A stretch of DNA of 64,000 nt from Pararhodobacter zhoushanensis (GCF_003990445.1 NZ_REEZ01000015.1:1-64000); one strand, 5' to 3'; positions 8,771 through 17,732 are shown, numbered from the stretch's first letter. Numbers and translations: made by a program. Notes: a model not told the origin generated them from the sequence alone.

Positions 8771-10452
8771 TCCCGCACCCATTGGTAAAGCCATGTCTCG
8801 GTCAGCACCCGGTCAAATCCGGTCACGCTTGCGCGTAGCTCAACCACCGCACCGGGATCGCTTTGCACCTCAAGTACGAGGCGCCAGATCTCGGTTCCGC
8901 TGATCTTGCTGACAATGGCTTCGGTGACGACACCCCTGTCCGCGCTGACCTGGGCTGAAACGTCCGCATCTGCGGAAAGTTCCCCCAAAAGTCCGCCCTG
9001 GAAATCGATCACGAATTTTCGGCGGTCTGTTGCCGCTGCCACCCCGGCAACGCCGCCATGACCGGCACGTGTGCGCAAAATAGTGGCGCGTTCGACATTG
9101 CGGTCGCCCGGCGGGGTCCGGCCCCAGTGCAACCGATAGCTCAGCTCCAGCGCGTTGCCCTGCTTGAAATCCCCCTCGGGCACCCAGAAGGCGACGATGT
9201 TGTCATTGCCTTCCAGATCCGACGGGATTTCCACCAGACGCACGGAACCCCGGCCCCAGTCGCCCAAAGGCTCGACCATCAGCGAGGGGCGCGATTCGTA
9301 ATGCGCCTGGGCATCGAGGTAATCACCGAAATCGCGCGACCGCTGGACCAGCCCGAACGAGGCCGGGTTGTCCGAGCGCAGATACGAGCTGGCCAGCCGC
9401 ACCGGGTTGTTGAGCGCGCGCACATAGGTGTCGCCCTCGCGGCTGTTGAGCACCAGATACTCGCTGTCATGCACGGCGGCGCGGAAATCCTCGAACGCGC
9501 CGGGATCGGCCCCGCCGAACAGGAACATCGAGGTCAGCGGCGCCAGACCCAGTTGCGCGACATCGGCGCGCAGGAACAGCCGGGCGGTGACCTCGACCAC
9601 GGTATTCTCGCCCGGCGTGATGACAAAGCGGTAAGCGCCGGTGACGGAATCGCTGGCAAGCGCGGCGTAGAGCGTGACGCTGGTCTGGCCGGGCAGCGGG
9701 CGCTCGAGCCAGAAATCGGTGAAGCGCGGGAATTCCTCGCGTCCCGACAGGGCGGTGTTCACGGCCAGACCGCGCGCGGACAGGCCATAGACCGTGTCAC
9801 GGCCAAGCGCGCGGAAATAGCTGGCGCCCAGAAAGGCAATCAGCTCGTCAAAGATATCGGCACGGTTGAGCGGCGTGTGCAGACGGAACCCGGCAACGCC
9901 GGGCATCACGGCATCGGCCGGAACCGACTCAGCCAGCGCGCCGCCGTACTCGAAGTCGGCGGTCGAGAAATCCATCGGCAGCGCATTGCCCTCGACGATC
10001 TCGTGGATGTGCACCGGCTCTTCGAACAGCCAGCCTAGATGGAAGGCGTGCAGACGGAAGTTCTGCGCCGGGTCCTGCCACCGCGCGCGGGCCGGACGGA
10101 AGCGGATGCGCTGGTAGCCGTCATAGTCCAGATCGGCCAGAAAACCCTCGATCGCTTCAGGCGCGGGCGGCGCGGATTCGCTGGCCAGACGCTGCGCTTC
10201 GGTCAGGATCTCATAGGAAAACGGCTGCGGTTGAGGCGCAGCAGGCGGCGCTGCCTCGACCGGCGCGGGTTCGGGTGCGGCTTCGACAGGAGCCACCTCT
10301 TGCGCGCGCAGGTGGGCAGGGGCCAGCAGCGCTGCGGCTGCAACGGTTCCGGCCAGCCCCGCCAGAAAGCGGCGGCGGCTGGGGTAGTGGGTGGTCAGAG
10401 CCTCGGTCAGATGGCCAGACAACTTAGACACACGCAGTCTCCATTCAATCAT
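8767..10452 (-). CDS. opgG: OpgG/OpgD, periplasmic glucan biosynthesis protein
   Basis: 561 aa. The N-terminus has SRRRFLAGLAG followed by a hydrophobic stretch and LRAQE, a twin-arginine signal peptide as in OpgD/OpgG. The rest matches the MdoG family (FSYEILTEAQRLA near residue 98, then a beta-rich body). Acts in the periplasm on osmoregulated glucan branching or release. A Pro/Ala/Glu-rich linker (EVAPVEAAPEPAPVEAAPP) follows the signal. First gene of the operon; about 240 bp separate it from the TRAP permease stop. Confidence 0.9.
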   Translation of the reverse strand: MIEWRLRVSKLSGHLTEALTTHYPSRRRFLAGLAGTVAAAALLAPAHLRAQEVAPVEAAPEPAPVEAAPPAAPQPQPFSYEILTEAQRLASESAPPAPEAIEGFLADLDYDGYQRIRFRPARARWQDPAQNFRLHAFHLGWLFEEPVHIHEIVEGNALPMDFSTADFEYGGALAESVPADAVMPGVAGFRLHTPLNRADIFDELIAFLGASYFRALGRDTVYGLSARGLAVNTALSGREEFPRFTDFWLERPLPGQTSVTLYAALASDSVTGAYRFVITPGENTVVEVTARLFLRADVAQLGLAPLTSMFLFGGADPGAFEDFRAAVHDSEYLVLNSREGDTYVRALNNPVRLASSYLRSDNPASFGLVQRSRDFGDYLDAQAHYESRPSLMVEPLGDWGRGSVRLVEIPSDLEGNDNIVAFWVPEGDFKQGNALELSYRLHWGRTPPGDRNVERATILRTRAGHGGVAGVAAATDRRKFVIDFQGGLLGELSADADVSAQVSADRGVVTEAIVSKISGTEIWRLVLEVQSDPGAVVELRASVTGFDRVLTETWLYQWVRE

Positions 10453-10692
10453 TCGGTTAACCTCTTACCACACCGGTAATTTTGCGGTGCAGCAAGAAAC
10501 ACGCCCAAGATGCTGCGTGGCAGAATCCTGCTCATCTAAGCGGCGCGGCATCACAGAGAAGTCCTTCCCTGCACAAACACAAGCCACGTCGCGCGGATTT
10601 GTTCATCGCGGCGAAGAAAATGCAAAACGGCTGCGCAAGAACCCGCGCACGGGGCTCTCGCACAGCCGAATTTCGACCACGTCAGGCGTGGA
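10453..10692. other. intergenic region upstream of opgG
   Basis: About 240 bp between the opgG start and the stop of the TRAP large permease. It should hold the opg operon promoter; the AT-rich stretch just before the opgG start (around 10450-10490) is the best place. No convincing RNA gene or small CDS seen. Confidence 0.4.
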
Positions 10693-12009
10693 TCAGCGCA
10701 TCAGATCAGGCAGGAACAGGGTGATCTGCGGGAAGCTGATAAGCAGGGCCATCACAACGACCTCGGCCAGCAGGAACCACAGCACGCCGCGATAGATCGT
10801 CCAGATCGGGACCGAATCACCCACCACCGATTTCACCACAAAGACGTTCATGCCTAATGGTGGGGTGATCATGCCGATCTCGACGTATTTCACCACGATG
10901 ATGCCGAACCAGATCAGGTCCAGATCCAGCGCTTTCATCATCGGCAGGAACACCGGCAGCGTGATCAGCATGATGCCCAGCGGGTCCAGGAACATGCCCA
11001 GCACCAGAAACACCAGCGAGATGGCAAGGATCACCAGAATCGGATCACCCGCCCAGCCGCCGACCATATCCGCCAGCAGCGAGGATACGCCGGTCAGTGA
11101 CAGCAGGCGCGTGTACATCACCGCACCCATGCCGACGAAGAATATCTGCGCCGTGCCTGACATCGATTCGCGCAGCGCGTCGATGAAATTGGGCATCGAG
11201 ATGCGGCGCTGAGCCAGCGCGATCACCAGCGCCAGCGCGGCCCCGGTGGCCCCGGCTTCGGTCGGCGTGACGATGCCGCCATAGAGCCCGCCGATGATGC
11301 CAAGGATCAGCAGCGTGACCGGCCAGACCTCGCGCAGGGCCGACATGCGGTCGGCCTTGAGCGTGGCCAGTTCGGTATCGTCCAGCTTGGGGGCCAGCGC
11401 CGGGTTGAGCTTGCAGCGGATGACGATGAGCGCGACATAGGCGGTCGCGGTCAGGATGCCCGGCACGATCCCGGCGATCAGCAGGCGCGAGATAGAAACC
11501 TCGGCGAAGACGCCGTACAGCACCAGCATGATCGACGGCGGGATCAGCGCGGCCAAGGTGCCAGCCGAGGCCACAACCCCGGTCGCCAGCGCCCTGTCAT
11601 AACCGACGCGCAGCATCTCGGGGATCGCCAGCCGCCCCATCGCGGCCGAGGATGCCAGCGACGAACCACAGGCCGCGGCAAAGCCGACGCTGGCCATGTT
11701 GGCCGCGACGGCCAGACCGCCGGGCAGCGCGCTGAACCACAGGCGGGCAGCGCGGAACAGCGACGACGAAATCCCCGAATGGTTGGCAATCGCCCCCATC
11801 AGCAGGAACATCGGGATCGCGGTCAGATCCCAGCTGGCGGCAAAGGCAAAGGGCGTCTCGCGCAAGATCGACAGCGCGATGTTGAAGTTGCGCACATAGG
11901 CCAGACCCAGCACCGAGACCACGCCCAGCGCGACGCCAATAGGCACGCGCAGCGCGATCAGGGTCAGCATGATGCCCAGCGTGGCCAGTCCGAATTGAAG
12001 GGCGTCCAT
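10693..12009 (-). CDS. TRAP transporter large permease (DctM family)
   Basis: 438 aa, with about 12 hydrophobic segments. PIGVALGVVSVLGL near the N-terminus and ANMASVGFAAACGSSLASSAAMGRLAIPEM are typical of DctM. It forms the sodium-driven transport channel with the small permease next to it. Its start follows the DctQ stop with one base between. Last gene of a likely P450-dctP-dctQ-dctM transcript, suggesting that the transporter imports a substrate for the P450 (inference). Confidence 0.92.
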   Translation of the reverse strand: MDALQFGLATLGIMLTLIALRVPIGVALGVVSVLGLAYVRNFNIALSILRETPFAFAASWDLTAIPMFLLMGAIANHSGISSSLFRAARLWFSALPGGLAVAANMASVGFAAACGSSLASSAAMGRLAIPEMLRVGYDRALATGVVASAGTLAALIPPSIMLVLYGVFAEVSISRLLIAGIVPGILTATAYVALIVIRCKLNPALAPKLDDTELATLKADRMSALREVWPVTLLILGIIGGLYGGIVTPTEAGATGAALALVIALAQRRISMPNFIDALRESMSGTAQIFFVGMGAVMYTRLLSLTGVSSLLADMVGGWAGDPILVILAISLVFLVLGMFLDPLGIMLITLPVFLPMMKALDLDLIWFGIIVVKYVEIGMITPPLGMNVFVVKSVVGDSVPIWTIYRGVLWFLLAEVVVMALLISFPQITLFLPDLMR

Positions 12010-12010
12010 G

Positions 12011-12523
12011 TCAGGCCTTCTCCCCGGTCACGGGGTTGGTATTGGTCAGTTTGGCGAACAGCCGGAAAATCATCGTCAGCACCATCGCCGCCCCTGCCAC
12101 CGGCAGGATCCAGCGCGTCGGCCAGATGGGCAGATAGCCGCCAAGGATTTCCCAGACCTCGCCGCGTTCGGTGCGGGCGGCAGCGGAGATCCACGTTTGC
12201 CAGACGAAAGCGCTGACATAGAGGATCACCAGCACATCGACCAACAGCGCGATCACCGTCTGAAAAAGGCGCGGCAAGGCGCTGACAAAGATGTCGGCGG
12301 TCACATGCTGGTCGCGCAGCGTCACCCAGGCGATGGGCAGGAAGGCGACGGCGATCATGTAATAGCTCGCCGTGATCTCGCCGGTGCCCGCCAGCGGGCT
12401 GTTGAAGAACGAGCGCGCGATCACGTCGATGGTGACGTGCAGCATCATCAGGACACCGGCGACCATCGACACGGCAAAGAGCGCGTTGGCGATCCAGCTC
12501 ACCAAGCGGTGGAAGAATTTCAT
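12011..12523 (-). CDS. TRAP transporter small permease (DctQ family)
   Basis: 170 aa, four hydrophobic segments. Contains the family segments ALFAVSMVAGVLMMLHVTID and GTGEITASYYMIAVAFLPIA. Partner of DctM, with which it is nearly overlapping. It is separated from dctP by about 70 bp containing a strong hairpin. Confidence 0.9.
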   Translation of the reverse strand: MKFFHRLVSWIANALFAVSMVAGVLMMLHVTIDVIARSFFNSPLAGTGEITASYYMIAVAFLPIAWVTLRDQHVTADIFVSALPRLFQTVIALLVDVLVILYVSAFVWQTWISAAARTERGEVWEILGGYLPIWPTRWILPVAGAAMVLTMIFRLFAKLTNTNPVTGEKA

Positions 12524-12552
12524 GTCACGTCCTCGGGTGCGCGAAAGGGAAA

Positions 12553-12579
12553 GCCGGGGGCGTTTGACACGCCCCCGGC
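12553..12579. terminator. intercistronic hairpin after dctP
   Basis: Perfect 10-bp inverted repeat GCCGGGGGCG / CGCCCCCGGC with a 7-nt loop, located between the dctP stop and the dctQ start and not followed by a T run on the transcribed strand. Such hairpins usually stabilise or partly terminate the transcript so the binding protein is made in excess over the permeases. Confidence 0.6.
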
Positions 12580-12592
12580 CAAAGAGGCAAGC

Positions 12593-13708
12593 TTACAGGG
12601 TCGAGGGATCAACCTGCGAGAAGACCTCATCCCAGATGCGCTGGGTCATGGCTTCGACGTCATTGCCCAGCTCGGCCGAGATCGGGCGCCAGCGTTCGAC
12701 AGCCGCGAGATAGGTGTCGATCAGCGCGGCGGGGTCTTCGACGCCCAGACGCTCGCCGGCTTCCAGCAGACGCGCGCGGTCATGGGCCGAGAAGCCTTCG
12801 ACCATCGCGGTCAGACCGGCGTCGGGTGCAACCAGTTCGACGCCGTTGACCTCTTGCTGGTTCTCAAAGCTTTCCTGATCGCGGATCACGTAGTTGCCGA
12901 TCGTGTGCTTGGCGGTGATGAAGGCCGAGGCCCGCATCATCGCCTGCTGCTCGTCCGCCGACAGACCCATGAACAGATCGCGGTTCATCAGGAAGCCGAC
13001 AGCGGGGCTGGAGTTGCCCAGCGGCAGATCGGTGACATAGCGGGCGTATTCGCCGTAGCCATAGGTTTGCAGCCATTCGCGGGTCGCCATCAGGCAATCC
13101 AGACCGCCGCGTTGCAACAGGCCCACAGCCTCGGTCAGCGTGACCGACAGCGGGGTGCCGCCGCCCATGATCGCCATTTCGCCATAGCCGCCGGTGGCGC
13201 GGATGCGCAGGCCGGACATCTGCTCAAGCGACGAGACCGGCGAGGTGCACATCAGCCGGTACGAGGCCGAAGCAAAGCCGCCGAACGGCAGCACGTTGTT
13301 GTCACGCGCTTCTTGCAGGCAAGATGGGCAGTGCAGGAAGACGGTCTCGGCGGCGGCAGCGGCGACGGCCATGGGGTCATCACCCGGCACGACGACCGAA
13401 TAGAGCAGCGTGAACGAGGGCATCGCCTCGGGCGTATAGACCGGAATCTGCAGGCCAGCCTGCATCAGGTCGTCGGTCACCGCCGCCAGCGTGCCGCGGC
13501 CATCGGCCAACTGGCCACCGGCGATCAGCTCCCACTCCAGCGCGCCACCGGTGGCTTCGGACATCATCGCGAAGGCTTCGGGCAGCGTGTCGGTGTTCAG
13601 GTAATCCGAGGCGGGCGGCCACGATCCATAGATCGGGGTCTGCGCCAGCGCGCCGGTGGCGAGCAGCGTCAGCGCGCTCGTCAGGGTCAGGGTCTTTGTC
13701 AGGGTCAT
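12593..13708 (-). CDS. TRAP transporter solute-binding protein (DctP family)
   Basis: 371 aa. MTLTKTLTLTSALTLLATGALAQ is a cleavable signal peptide. The body has a DctP-type layout, with an RATGGYGEMAIMGGGTPLSV segment (conserved Arg region binding a carboxylate in this family) near residue 170. A GGGAGGAG Shine-Dalgarno lies 6 bp before the ATG. Ligand probably an organic acid. It follows the P450 gene by 53 bp in the same direction. Confidence 0.9.
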   Translation of the reverse strand: MTLTKTLTLTSALTLLATGALAQTPIYGSWPPASDYLNTDTLPEAFAMMSEATGGALEWELIAGGQLADGRGTLAAVTDDLMQAGLQIPVYTPEAMPSFTLLYSVVVPGDDPMAVAAAAAETVFLHCPSCLQEARDNNVLPFGGFASASYRLMCTSPVSSLEQMSGLRIRATGGYGEMAIMGGGTPLSVTLTEAVGLLQRGGLDCLMATREWLQTYGYGEYARYVTDLPLGNSSPAVGFLMNRDLFMGLSADEQQAMMRASAFITAKHTIGNYVIRDQESFENQQEVNGVELVAPDAGLTAMVEGFSAHDRARLLEAGERLGVEDPAALIDTYLAAVERWRPISAELGNDVEAMTQRIWDEVFSQVDPSTL

Positions 13709-13761
13709 TATTTACTCCTCCCAGTAAATCGCGCCCGAAGGGGACGCATTTCTTCAGAAAC

Positions 13762-14970
13762 TTACGCAGGCGTCAGCCGGGCCGGGAGCGCGTGATACCC
13801 CCGCAGCCAGTTGATGTAGACGCGCTCAGGGGTGCCGATCAGCTCGATCTTCGCGACCTTGCGCGCGAGCGCCCCCAGAACGGATTCCGCTTCCAGCCGC
13901 GCGACCATCTGGCCGACGCAGCCGTGAATGCCGGTGCCAAAGGCCAGATGGCCCACGGTGCGGCGGCTGATGTCGTAGGTGTCAGGGTCTTCCCAGCGCG
14001 CAGGGTCACGGTTGGCGGCACCCAGCCACATCATCACCTTTTCACCGCCACCCAGCTGCACGCCCGCCAGCTCGGTCGGGCCGCTGGTGGTGCGGCCGAT
14101 CACCGGGCTGGGCGCGTACCAACGCAGCCCCTCTTCAAAGGCCGCACGGGCCAGCGAAGGGTCAGCGCGCAGCTTGTCCCATTGCGCGGGGTTTTCGATC
14201 AGCGCCTTGATGGCGATGCCGATGCCAAAGACCGTGGTGTCGATCCCGGCCGAGATGAAGGCACGCACCAGCATGCCCGCATCCTCAAGCGAGATTTCGC
14301 CCCGGTGTGCGGCAGCGTAGATTTCCTCGCCAAACCCGCCGGGAAGCAGGTTCTCTTCGGCCATCTGCGCCGCGACGTATTCGAAGGTGCCCTGCTCTTC
14401 GACGATCTTGCGGGCCGCGTGATAGCGTTCGTTCTTTGGCCCCATCGCGTTGAAATTCAACGTGGAATAGGGCATCAGATGATGCCGCCCCGAGGGTTGC
14501 AGGCCCACCGCATCCGGCAGCACCTTGAACGGAAAGGCAAAGGCCAGATCGCTGGCCAGATCCACCGTGTCCTGCTGTAGCAAGGCGTCGACCATGCGGT
14601 CAGCCTCGGCCCGGAAATCATCGGCCATCTTGCGCAGCGCCGACGGCGACAGAACCTTGGCCAGCACCTTGCGGTTGGGCGTGTGGATGGGCGGATCGGC
14701 TTCCAGAATGCTGGACGGTTTGCGCCACGGCTCTTCGGTCACGACATTGGTCAACCCGGTGCCAAAGGCCGAGGAAAAGCGGCGCCAATCCTCGAACACT
14801 TCGCGCACCACGGCATCGTGGCCGGTGATCCAGAAGCCATATTTGGGCACCCAGGCAATCGGTCCCGCCGCGCGGATCGCTTCATCCAGAGCTATGGGAT
14901 TATCCATGCTCTCGCGGCTGAACGGGTCGATATCCAGCACGGGGCGATCTAGCGAATCGCTGTTGGTCAT
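13762..14970 (-). CDS. cytochrome P450, CYP199A-like
   Basis: 402 aa from ATG 14970, which has AGGAG upstream. Full bacterial P450: I-helix AGIDTT, ExxR in EGLRWYAP, and heme-binding FGTGIHGCVGQ with Cys351. From memory, segments such as PWRxPSxILEADPPxHT, LPGGFG and ANRDPxRWxDPDxYDI match CYP199A2/A4 of Rhodopseudomonas palustris, which oxidise or O-demethylate para-substituted benzoates with a dedicated 2Fe-2S ferredoxin; a 2Fe-2S ferredoxin gene is present at 17288. Two MarR-type boxes lie 27-55 bp upstream of the start. Substrate is inference. Confidence 0.88.
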   Translation of the reverse strand: MTNSDSLDRPVLDIDPFSRESMDNPIALDEAIRAAGPIAWVPKYGFWITGHDAVVREVFEDWRRFSSAFGTGLTNVVTEEPWRKPSSILEADPPIHTPNRKVLAKVLSPSALRKMADDFRAEADRMVDALLQQDTVDLASDLAFAFPFKVLPDAVGLQPSGRHHLMPYSTLNFNAMGPKNERYHAARKIVEEQGTFEYVAAQMAEENLLPGGFGEEIYAAAHRGEISLEDAGMLVRAFISAGIDTTVFGIGIAIKALIENPAQWDKLRADPSLARAAFEEGLRWYAPSPVIGRTTSGPTELAGVQLGGGEKVMMWLGAANRDPARWEDPDTYDISRRTVGHLAFGTGIHGCVGQMVARLEAESVLGALARKVAKIELIGTPERVYINWLRGYHALPARLTPA

Positions 14971-14994
14971 GGGGCGCTCTCCTCCGAACACGTG

Positions 14995-15026
14995 TAGTTT
15001 AATTAGCAACGGGTTTATATTGCAAG
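14995..15026 (-). promoter_or_regulatory. tandem 13-bp operator boxes upstream of the P450
   Basis: Two related boxes, GTTTAATTAGCAA at 14997 and GTTTATATTGCAA at 15013, 16 bp apart. The same pair type with the same 16-bp step is found upstream of the ferredoxin (17630 and 17646). Likely binding sites for the MarR protein encoded at 16788. Confidence 0.6.
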
Positions 15027-15049
15027 CGACTTGTATCTTTGGAAACGAT

Positions 15050-16717
15050 CTAGCCGGCAGCCGCGTTCAGCCACAGCGCCACCGCCACCGCTCCCGGATC
15101 GGGATGACCCAGCACCCGGTCGCCGACATAGCTGGACCGGCCCCGGCGAGGCTTCATTTGCTTGGTCGCCTCGGCCCCGCTTTCGGCGGCCTTCGCCGCC
15201 GCGCGCAGACGCTTGGACGGGGATCCGCCCGCCGCCATCGCGCCCAGAGCAGGTGCCAGCGCATCGACCATCGTGCGGTCGCCCGGCTCGGCCCCGCCCA
15301 GATCGCACAAGGCTCTGACACCGCTGGCGAAAGCGGCGGCCAGCACCGTGCCGGCATCCCCCTCGGCAGTGTCGAGCTCGTTCGCCGCCCCAAAGGCCAG
15401 GATCGCATAGAGCGGCCCCGAGGTGCCCCCGGTCGAGCGCCGAACCACCGCGCCGACATGCCGCCAGAACGCCGCGCCCGACAGGCCTGCCAGCGTGGCT
15501 TTCTCGGCAATCAGCGCCTCGGCCCCGCCCGCCAGCGAGCGGCCAATGTCGCCGTCGCCGACCACCTGATCCATCCGCGTCAGCTCGGGCTCGGCCTTGA
15601 TCAGCGCCTCGCATCCCGCGATCAGCGCGGCCAGAACGGCAGGCTCCCCTGCCCCGTCAGCCACCGCTTCCACCGCCGCAGCGGGCGCGGGAATCGTCAT
15701 TCCTGTGCGCAATCCGGGCAGCATCCACGCCGGAGCCGAGGCCGGGGCGTCCAGCGCCGCGAGCCGCTCGTCATCCAGCGCCATCAGCGACAGCGAGACC
15801 CCGGCCATGTCGATCGCCGTCAGGAACGTTCCTGCCCAGACGCGCGACACCTCCAGCCCCAGCCGCGAACAGGCGTTGAGCGCATCGCCGGCGACGATGG
15901 ACACCTCCATCGGCGGGGTCGAGCCCAGATTGTTCACCAACAGCGCCACGCGGTCGCCCGCGCTGAAGCGGCGGTCGGCGGCAATGGTGTCGATCATATC
16001 CTCGGCCAGATGCGCCGAGGGGCGCAGGGTGATGCGCGCCAGCCCGGATTCGCCATGGATGCCCAGACCCATCTCGATCTCATCCGCGCCCAGCTCGAAA
16101 TTCGGCGTGCCAGCGGCGGGCACGGTGCACGGGCTCAACGCCACACCCATCGAGCCGGTGGCCTTGACCGCCGCCTCGCCGCGCGCCTTGATCTCGGCCA
16201 GCGACAGCCCGGCCTCGGCCGCAGCGCCGACGATCTTGTGCACCAGCACGGTGCCCGCGATGCCGCGCCGTCCGGCGGTCTTTTCCGCCGAGCCCAGCGC
16301 CGCGTCGTCATCGACGATCAGCACTTCGGCCTCGATCCCCTCACCGCGCGCGATTTGCGCGGCCAGTCCAAAATTCAGCCGGTCGCCGGTGTAGTTCTTC
16401 ACGATCAGCAGCACGCCCCCCGGCCCCGCCACGGCGCGGATCGCGGTCAGCACAGCATCGGTCGAGGGCGAAGCGAACACGTCCCCCGCCACCGCTGCCG
16501 TCAGCATCCCCGCGCCGACGTAGCCCGCATGCGCCGGCTCATGCCCCGAGCCGCCACCGGAGATCAGCGCAACCTTGCCCGCCGCTTTCACTGCGTCCAG
16601 ATCAGCGCGCACCACGATGGTGGTGCCTTCGATCAGGCGCAGACCGTTCGATGTGGCAACCAGACCCGCCAGCGCCTGCGGTACGACATCTTTCACGTCA
16701 TTGATGAGCTTTTTCAA
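15050..16717 (-). CDS. dihydroxyacetone kinase-like protein, DhaK-DhaL fusion
   Basis: 555 aa. The start is taken as TTG 16717 because GAGGGAGG lies 5 bp before it and KKLINDVKDVVP is the usual DhaK N-terminus. The DhaK part (about 1-330) has GGGSGHEPAHAGYVG and GLGIHGE, the latter holding the His that binds the substrate covalently; the DhaL part (about 350-555) has VGDGDIGRS, the Mg-ATP site. Single-chain enzymes of this type use ATP. Substrate may be dihydroxyacetone or another hydroxy-ketone; its link with a P450 is odd. Confidence 0.85.
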   Translation of the reverse strand: MKKLINDVKDVVPQALAGLVATSNGLRLIEGTTIVVRADLDAVKAAGKVALISGGGSGHEPAHAGYVGAGMLTAAVAGDVFASPSTDAVLTAIRAVAGPGGVLLIVKNYTGDRLNFGLAAQIARGEGIEAEVLIVDDDAALGSAEKTAGRRGIAGTVLVHKIVGAAAEAGLSLAEIKARGEAAVKATGSMGVALSPCTVPAAGTPNFELGADEIEMGLGIHGESGLARITLRPSAHLAEDMIDTIAADRRFSAGDRVALLVNNLGSTPPMEVSIVAGDALNACSRLGLEVSRVWAGTFLTAIDMAGVSLSLMALDDERLAALDAPASAPAWMLPGLRTGMTIPAPAAAVEAVADGAGEPAVLAALIAGCEALIKAEPELTRMDQVVGDGDIGRSLAGGAEALIAEKATLAGLSGAAFWRHVGAVVRRSTGGTSGPLYAILAFGAANELDTAEGDAGTVLAAAFASGVRALCDLGGAEPGDRTMVDALAPALGAMAAGGSPSKRLRAAAKAAESGAEATKQMKPRRGRSSYVGDRVLGHPDPGAVAVALWLNAAAG

Positions 16718-16733
16718 CGTGCCCTCCCTCGTA

Positions 16734-16747
16734 GTTTGCAATTAAAC
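16734..16747. promoter_or_regulatory. MarR-type box between dhaKL-like gene and marR
   Basis: GTTTGCAATTAAAC, a pseudo-palindrome read on the minus strand as GTTTAATTGCAAAC, similar to the boxes at 14997 and 17630 but one base shorter in the middle. It lies in the short divergent promoter region between the kinase (start 16717) and marR (start 16788), fitting autoregulation. Confidence 0.5.
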
Positions 16748-16787
16748 CTAGTCACCGCTAAAGACCTCTGAACGCAGGAGACGCCGG

Positions 16788-17276
16788 ATGCCCGAGACCG
16801 ACATCATCACCGACCGCGATCTGTCCGTTACGGCCCAGCGCTATGCGCCCTATTACCTGTCCGTCCTGAACAACAGCCTGTCCTGGGGTGCCTCGCAGCT
16901 CTATCTTGAGATGTTCGGCATCGGCCTGAACGAATGGCGCATCCTGTCCGCCTTGCGGAACGAGCCCGGCATTCAGGCGATGCGCATTGTCGAGATGGTG
17001 GCGATGAACAAATCCATCGTCAGCCGGTCGAGCCATAATCTGGAAGAGATGGGCCATGCCGTCGCGCGGCTGGTGGATCGCAAGCGGCTGCTGTGGCTGA
17101 CCCCCTCGGGCGCAGAGCTGCATGACCGCATCATCGCGATCGCGCTGCGGCGCGAGGCCGCGCTGCTGGACGGGTTCAACGAGGCCGAACTGGACACGCT
17201 GTTCGCTCTGTTCGAGCGCATGCGCCAGAACCTGTCCAAGATCGACACCGTGGACCGCGAGGCCCTCGGGCGCTAG
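16788..17276 (+). CDS. MarR-family transcriptional regulator
   Basis: 162 aa winged-helix protein: GLNEWRILSALRNEPGIQ, then VEMVAMNKSIVSRSSHNLEE as the recognition helix, and the wing LVDRKRLLWLTPSGAELH. MarR dimers usually repress and are released by aromatic ligands. Divergent from the kinase gene and flanked by genes that carry the shared 13-bp boxes, so it is the obvious candidate regulator of the P450, kinase and ferredoxin. Convergent with the ferredoxin gene (12 bp apart). Confidence 0.9.
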   Translation: MPETDIITDRDLSVTAQRYAPYYLSVLNNSLSWGASQLYLEMFGIGLNEWRILSALRNEPGIQAMRIVEMVAMNKSIVSRSSHNLEEMGHAVARLVDRKRLLWLTPSGAELHDRIIAIALRREAALLDGFNEAELDTLFALFERMRQNLSKIDTVDREALGR

Positions 17277-17287
17277 CGCACCGACGG

Positions 17288-17608
17288 TCATTGCGACGGC
17301 GGCAGATGGACGATCACCCCGTCCAGTTCCGGCCCCAGCGCGATCTGACAGCCCAGACGGCTGCGCGCGTCAACCGGAGACATCGCACAGTCCAGCATCG
17401 CTTCTTCGATATCGGCAATCGGCTGCACTTTGTCGGCAAAGGCCGGGTCGATATGGACATGGCAGGTCGCGCACATCGCCGCCCCGCCGCATTCGCCGAT
17501 CACGCCGTCAACGCCGTTCTGCACAGCGGCCTGCATGATGCTGGTGCCTTCGGACACGTCCAGTTCAGTGCGCGCGCCTGAGGCCGACACAAAGGTAATC
17601 TTGACCAT
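17288..17608 (-). CDS. 2Fe-2S ferredoxin, P450 redox partner type
   Basis: 106 aa. Cluster ligands in CGGAAMCATC (Cys-x5-Cys-x2-Cys) and a later Cys in EEAMLDCAM, the adrenodoxin/putidaredoxin pattern. From memory similar to palustrisredoxin, the partner of CYP199A2. It should pass electrons from a ferredoxin reductase to the nearby P450; no reductase gene is visible. Two MarR-type boxes lie 22-55 bp before its start, at nearly the same distance as in front of the P450. Confidence 0.9.
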   Translation of the reverse strand: MVKITFVSASGARTELDVSEGTSIMQAAVQNGVDGVIGECGGAAMCATCHVHIDPAFADKVQPIADIEEAMLDCAMSPVDARSRLGCQIALGPELDGVIVHLPPSQ

Positions 17609-17629
17609 CGGAAACTCCTCTTCAGCACG

Positions 17630-17663
17630 GTTTATATTGCAACTTGTTTATTATGCAACAAGT
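17630..17663 (-). promoter_or_regulatory. tandem operator boxes upstream of the ferredoxin
   Basis: GTTTATATTGCAA at 17630 and GTTTATTATGCAA at 17646, again 16 bp apart. The second lies within a pseudo-palindrome with 7-bp perfect arms, ACTTGTT (17642-17648) and AACAAGT (17657-17663). Matches the boxes in front of the P450. Confidence 0.6.
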
Positions 17664-17732
17664 ATGCTGCAAGTTTCTACGCTCCTTTGCCAGACAGCAT
17701 TGAACCCGGGGCGCAGCCTGATACCATCACCG

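Noticed and set aside
12008-13795. 595-codon plus-strand open frame
   Set aside because: Antisense to dctQ and dctP.
14525-16771. 748-codon plus-strand open frame
   Set aside because: Antisense to the P450 and kinase genes, which have clear catalytic motifs and Shine-Dalgarno sequences.
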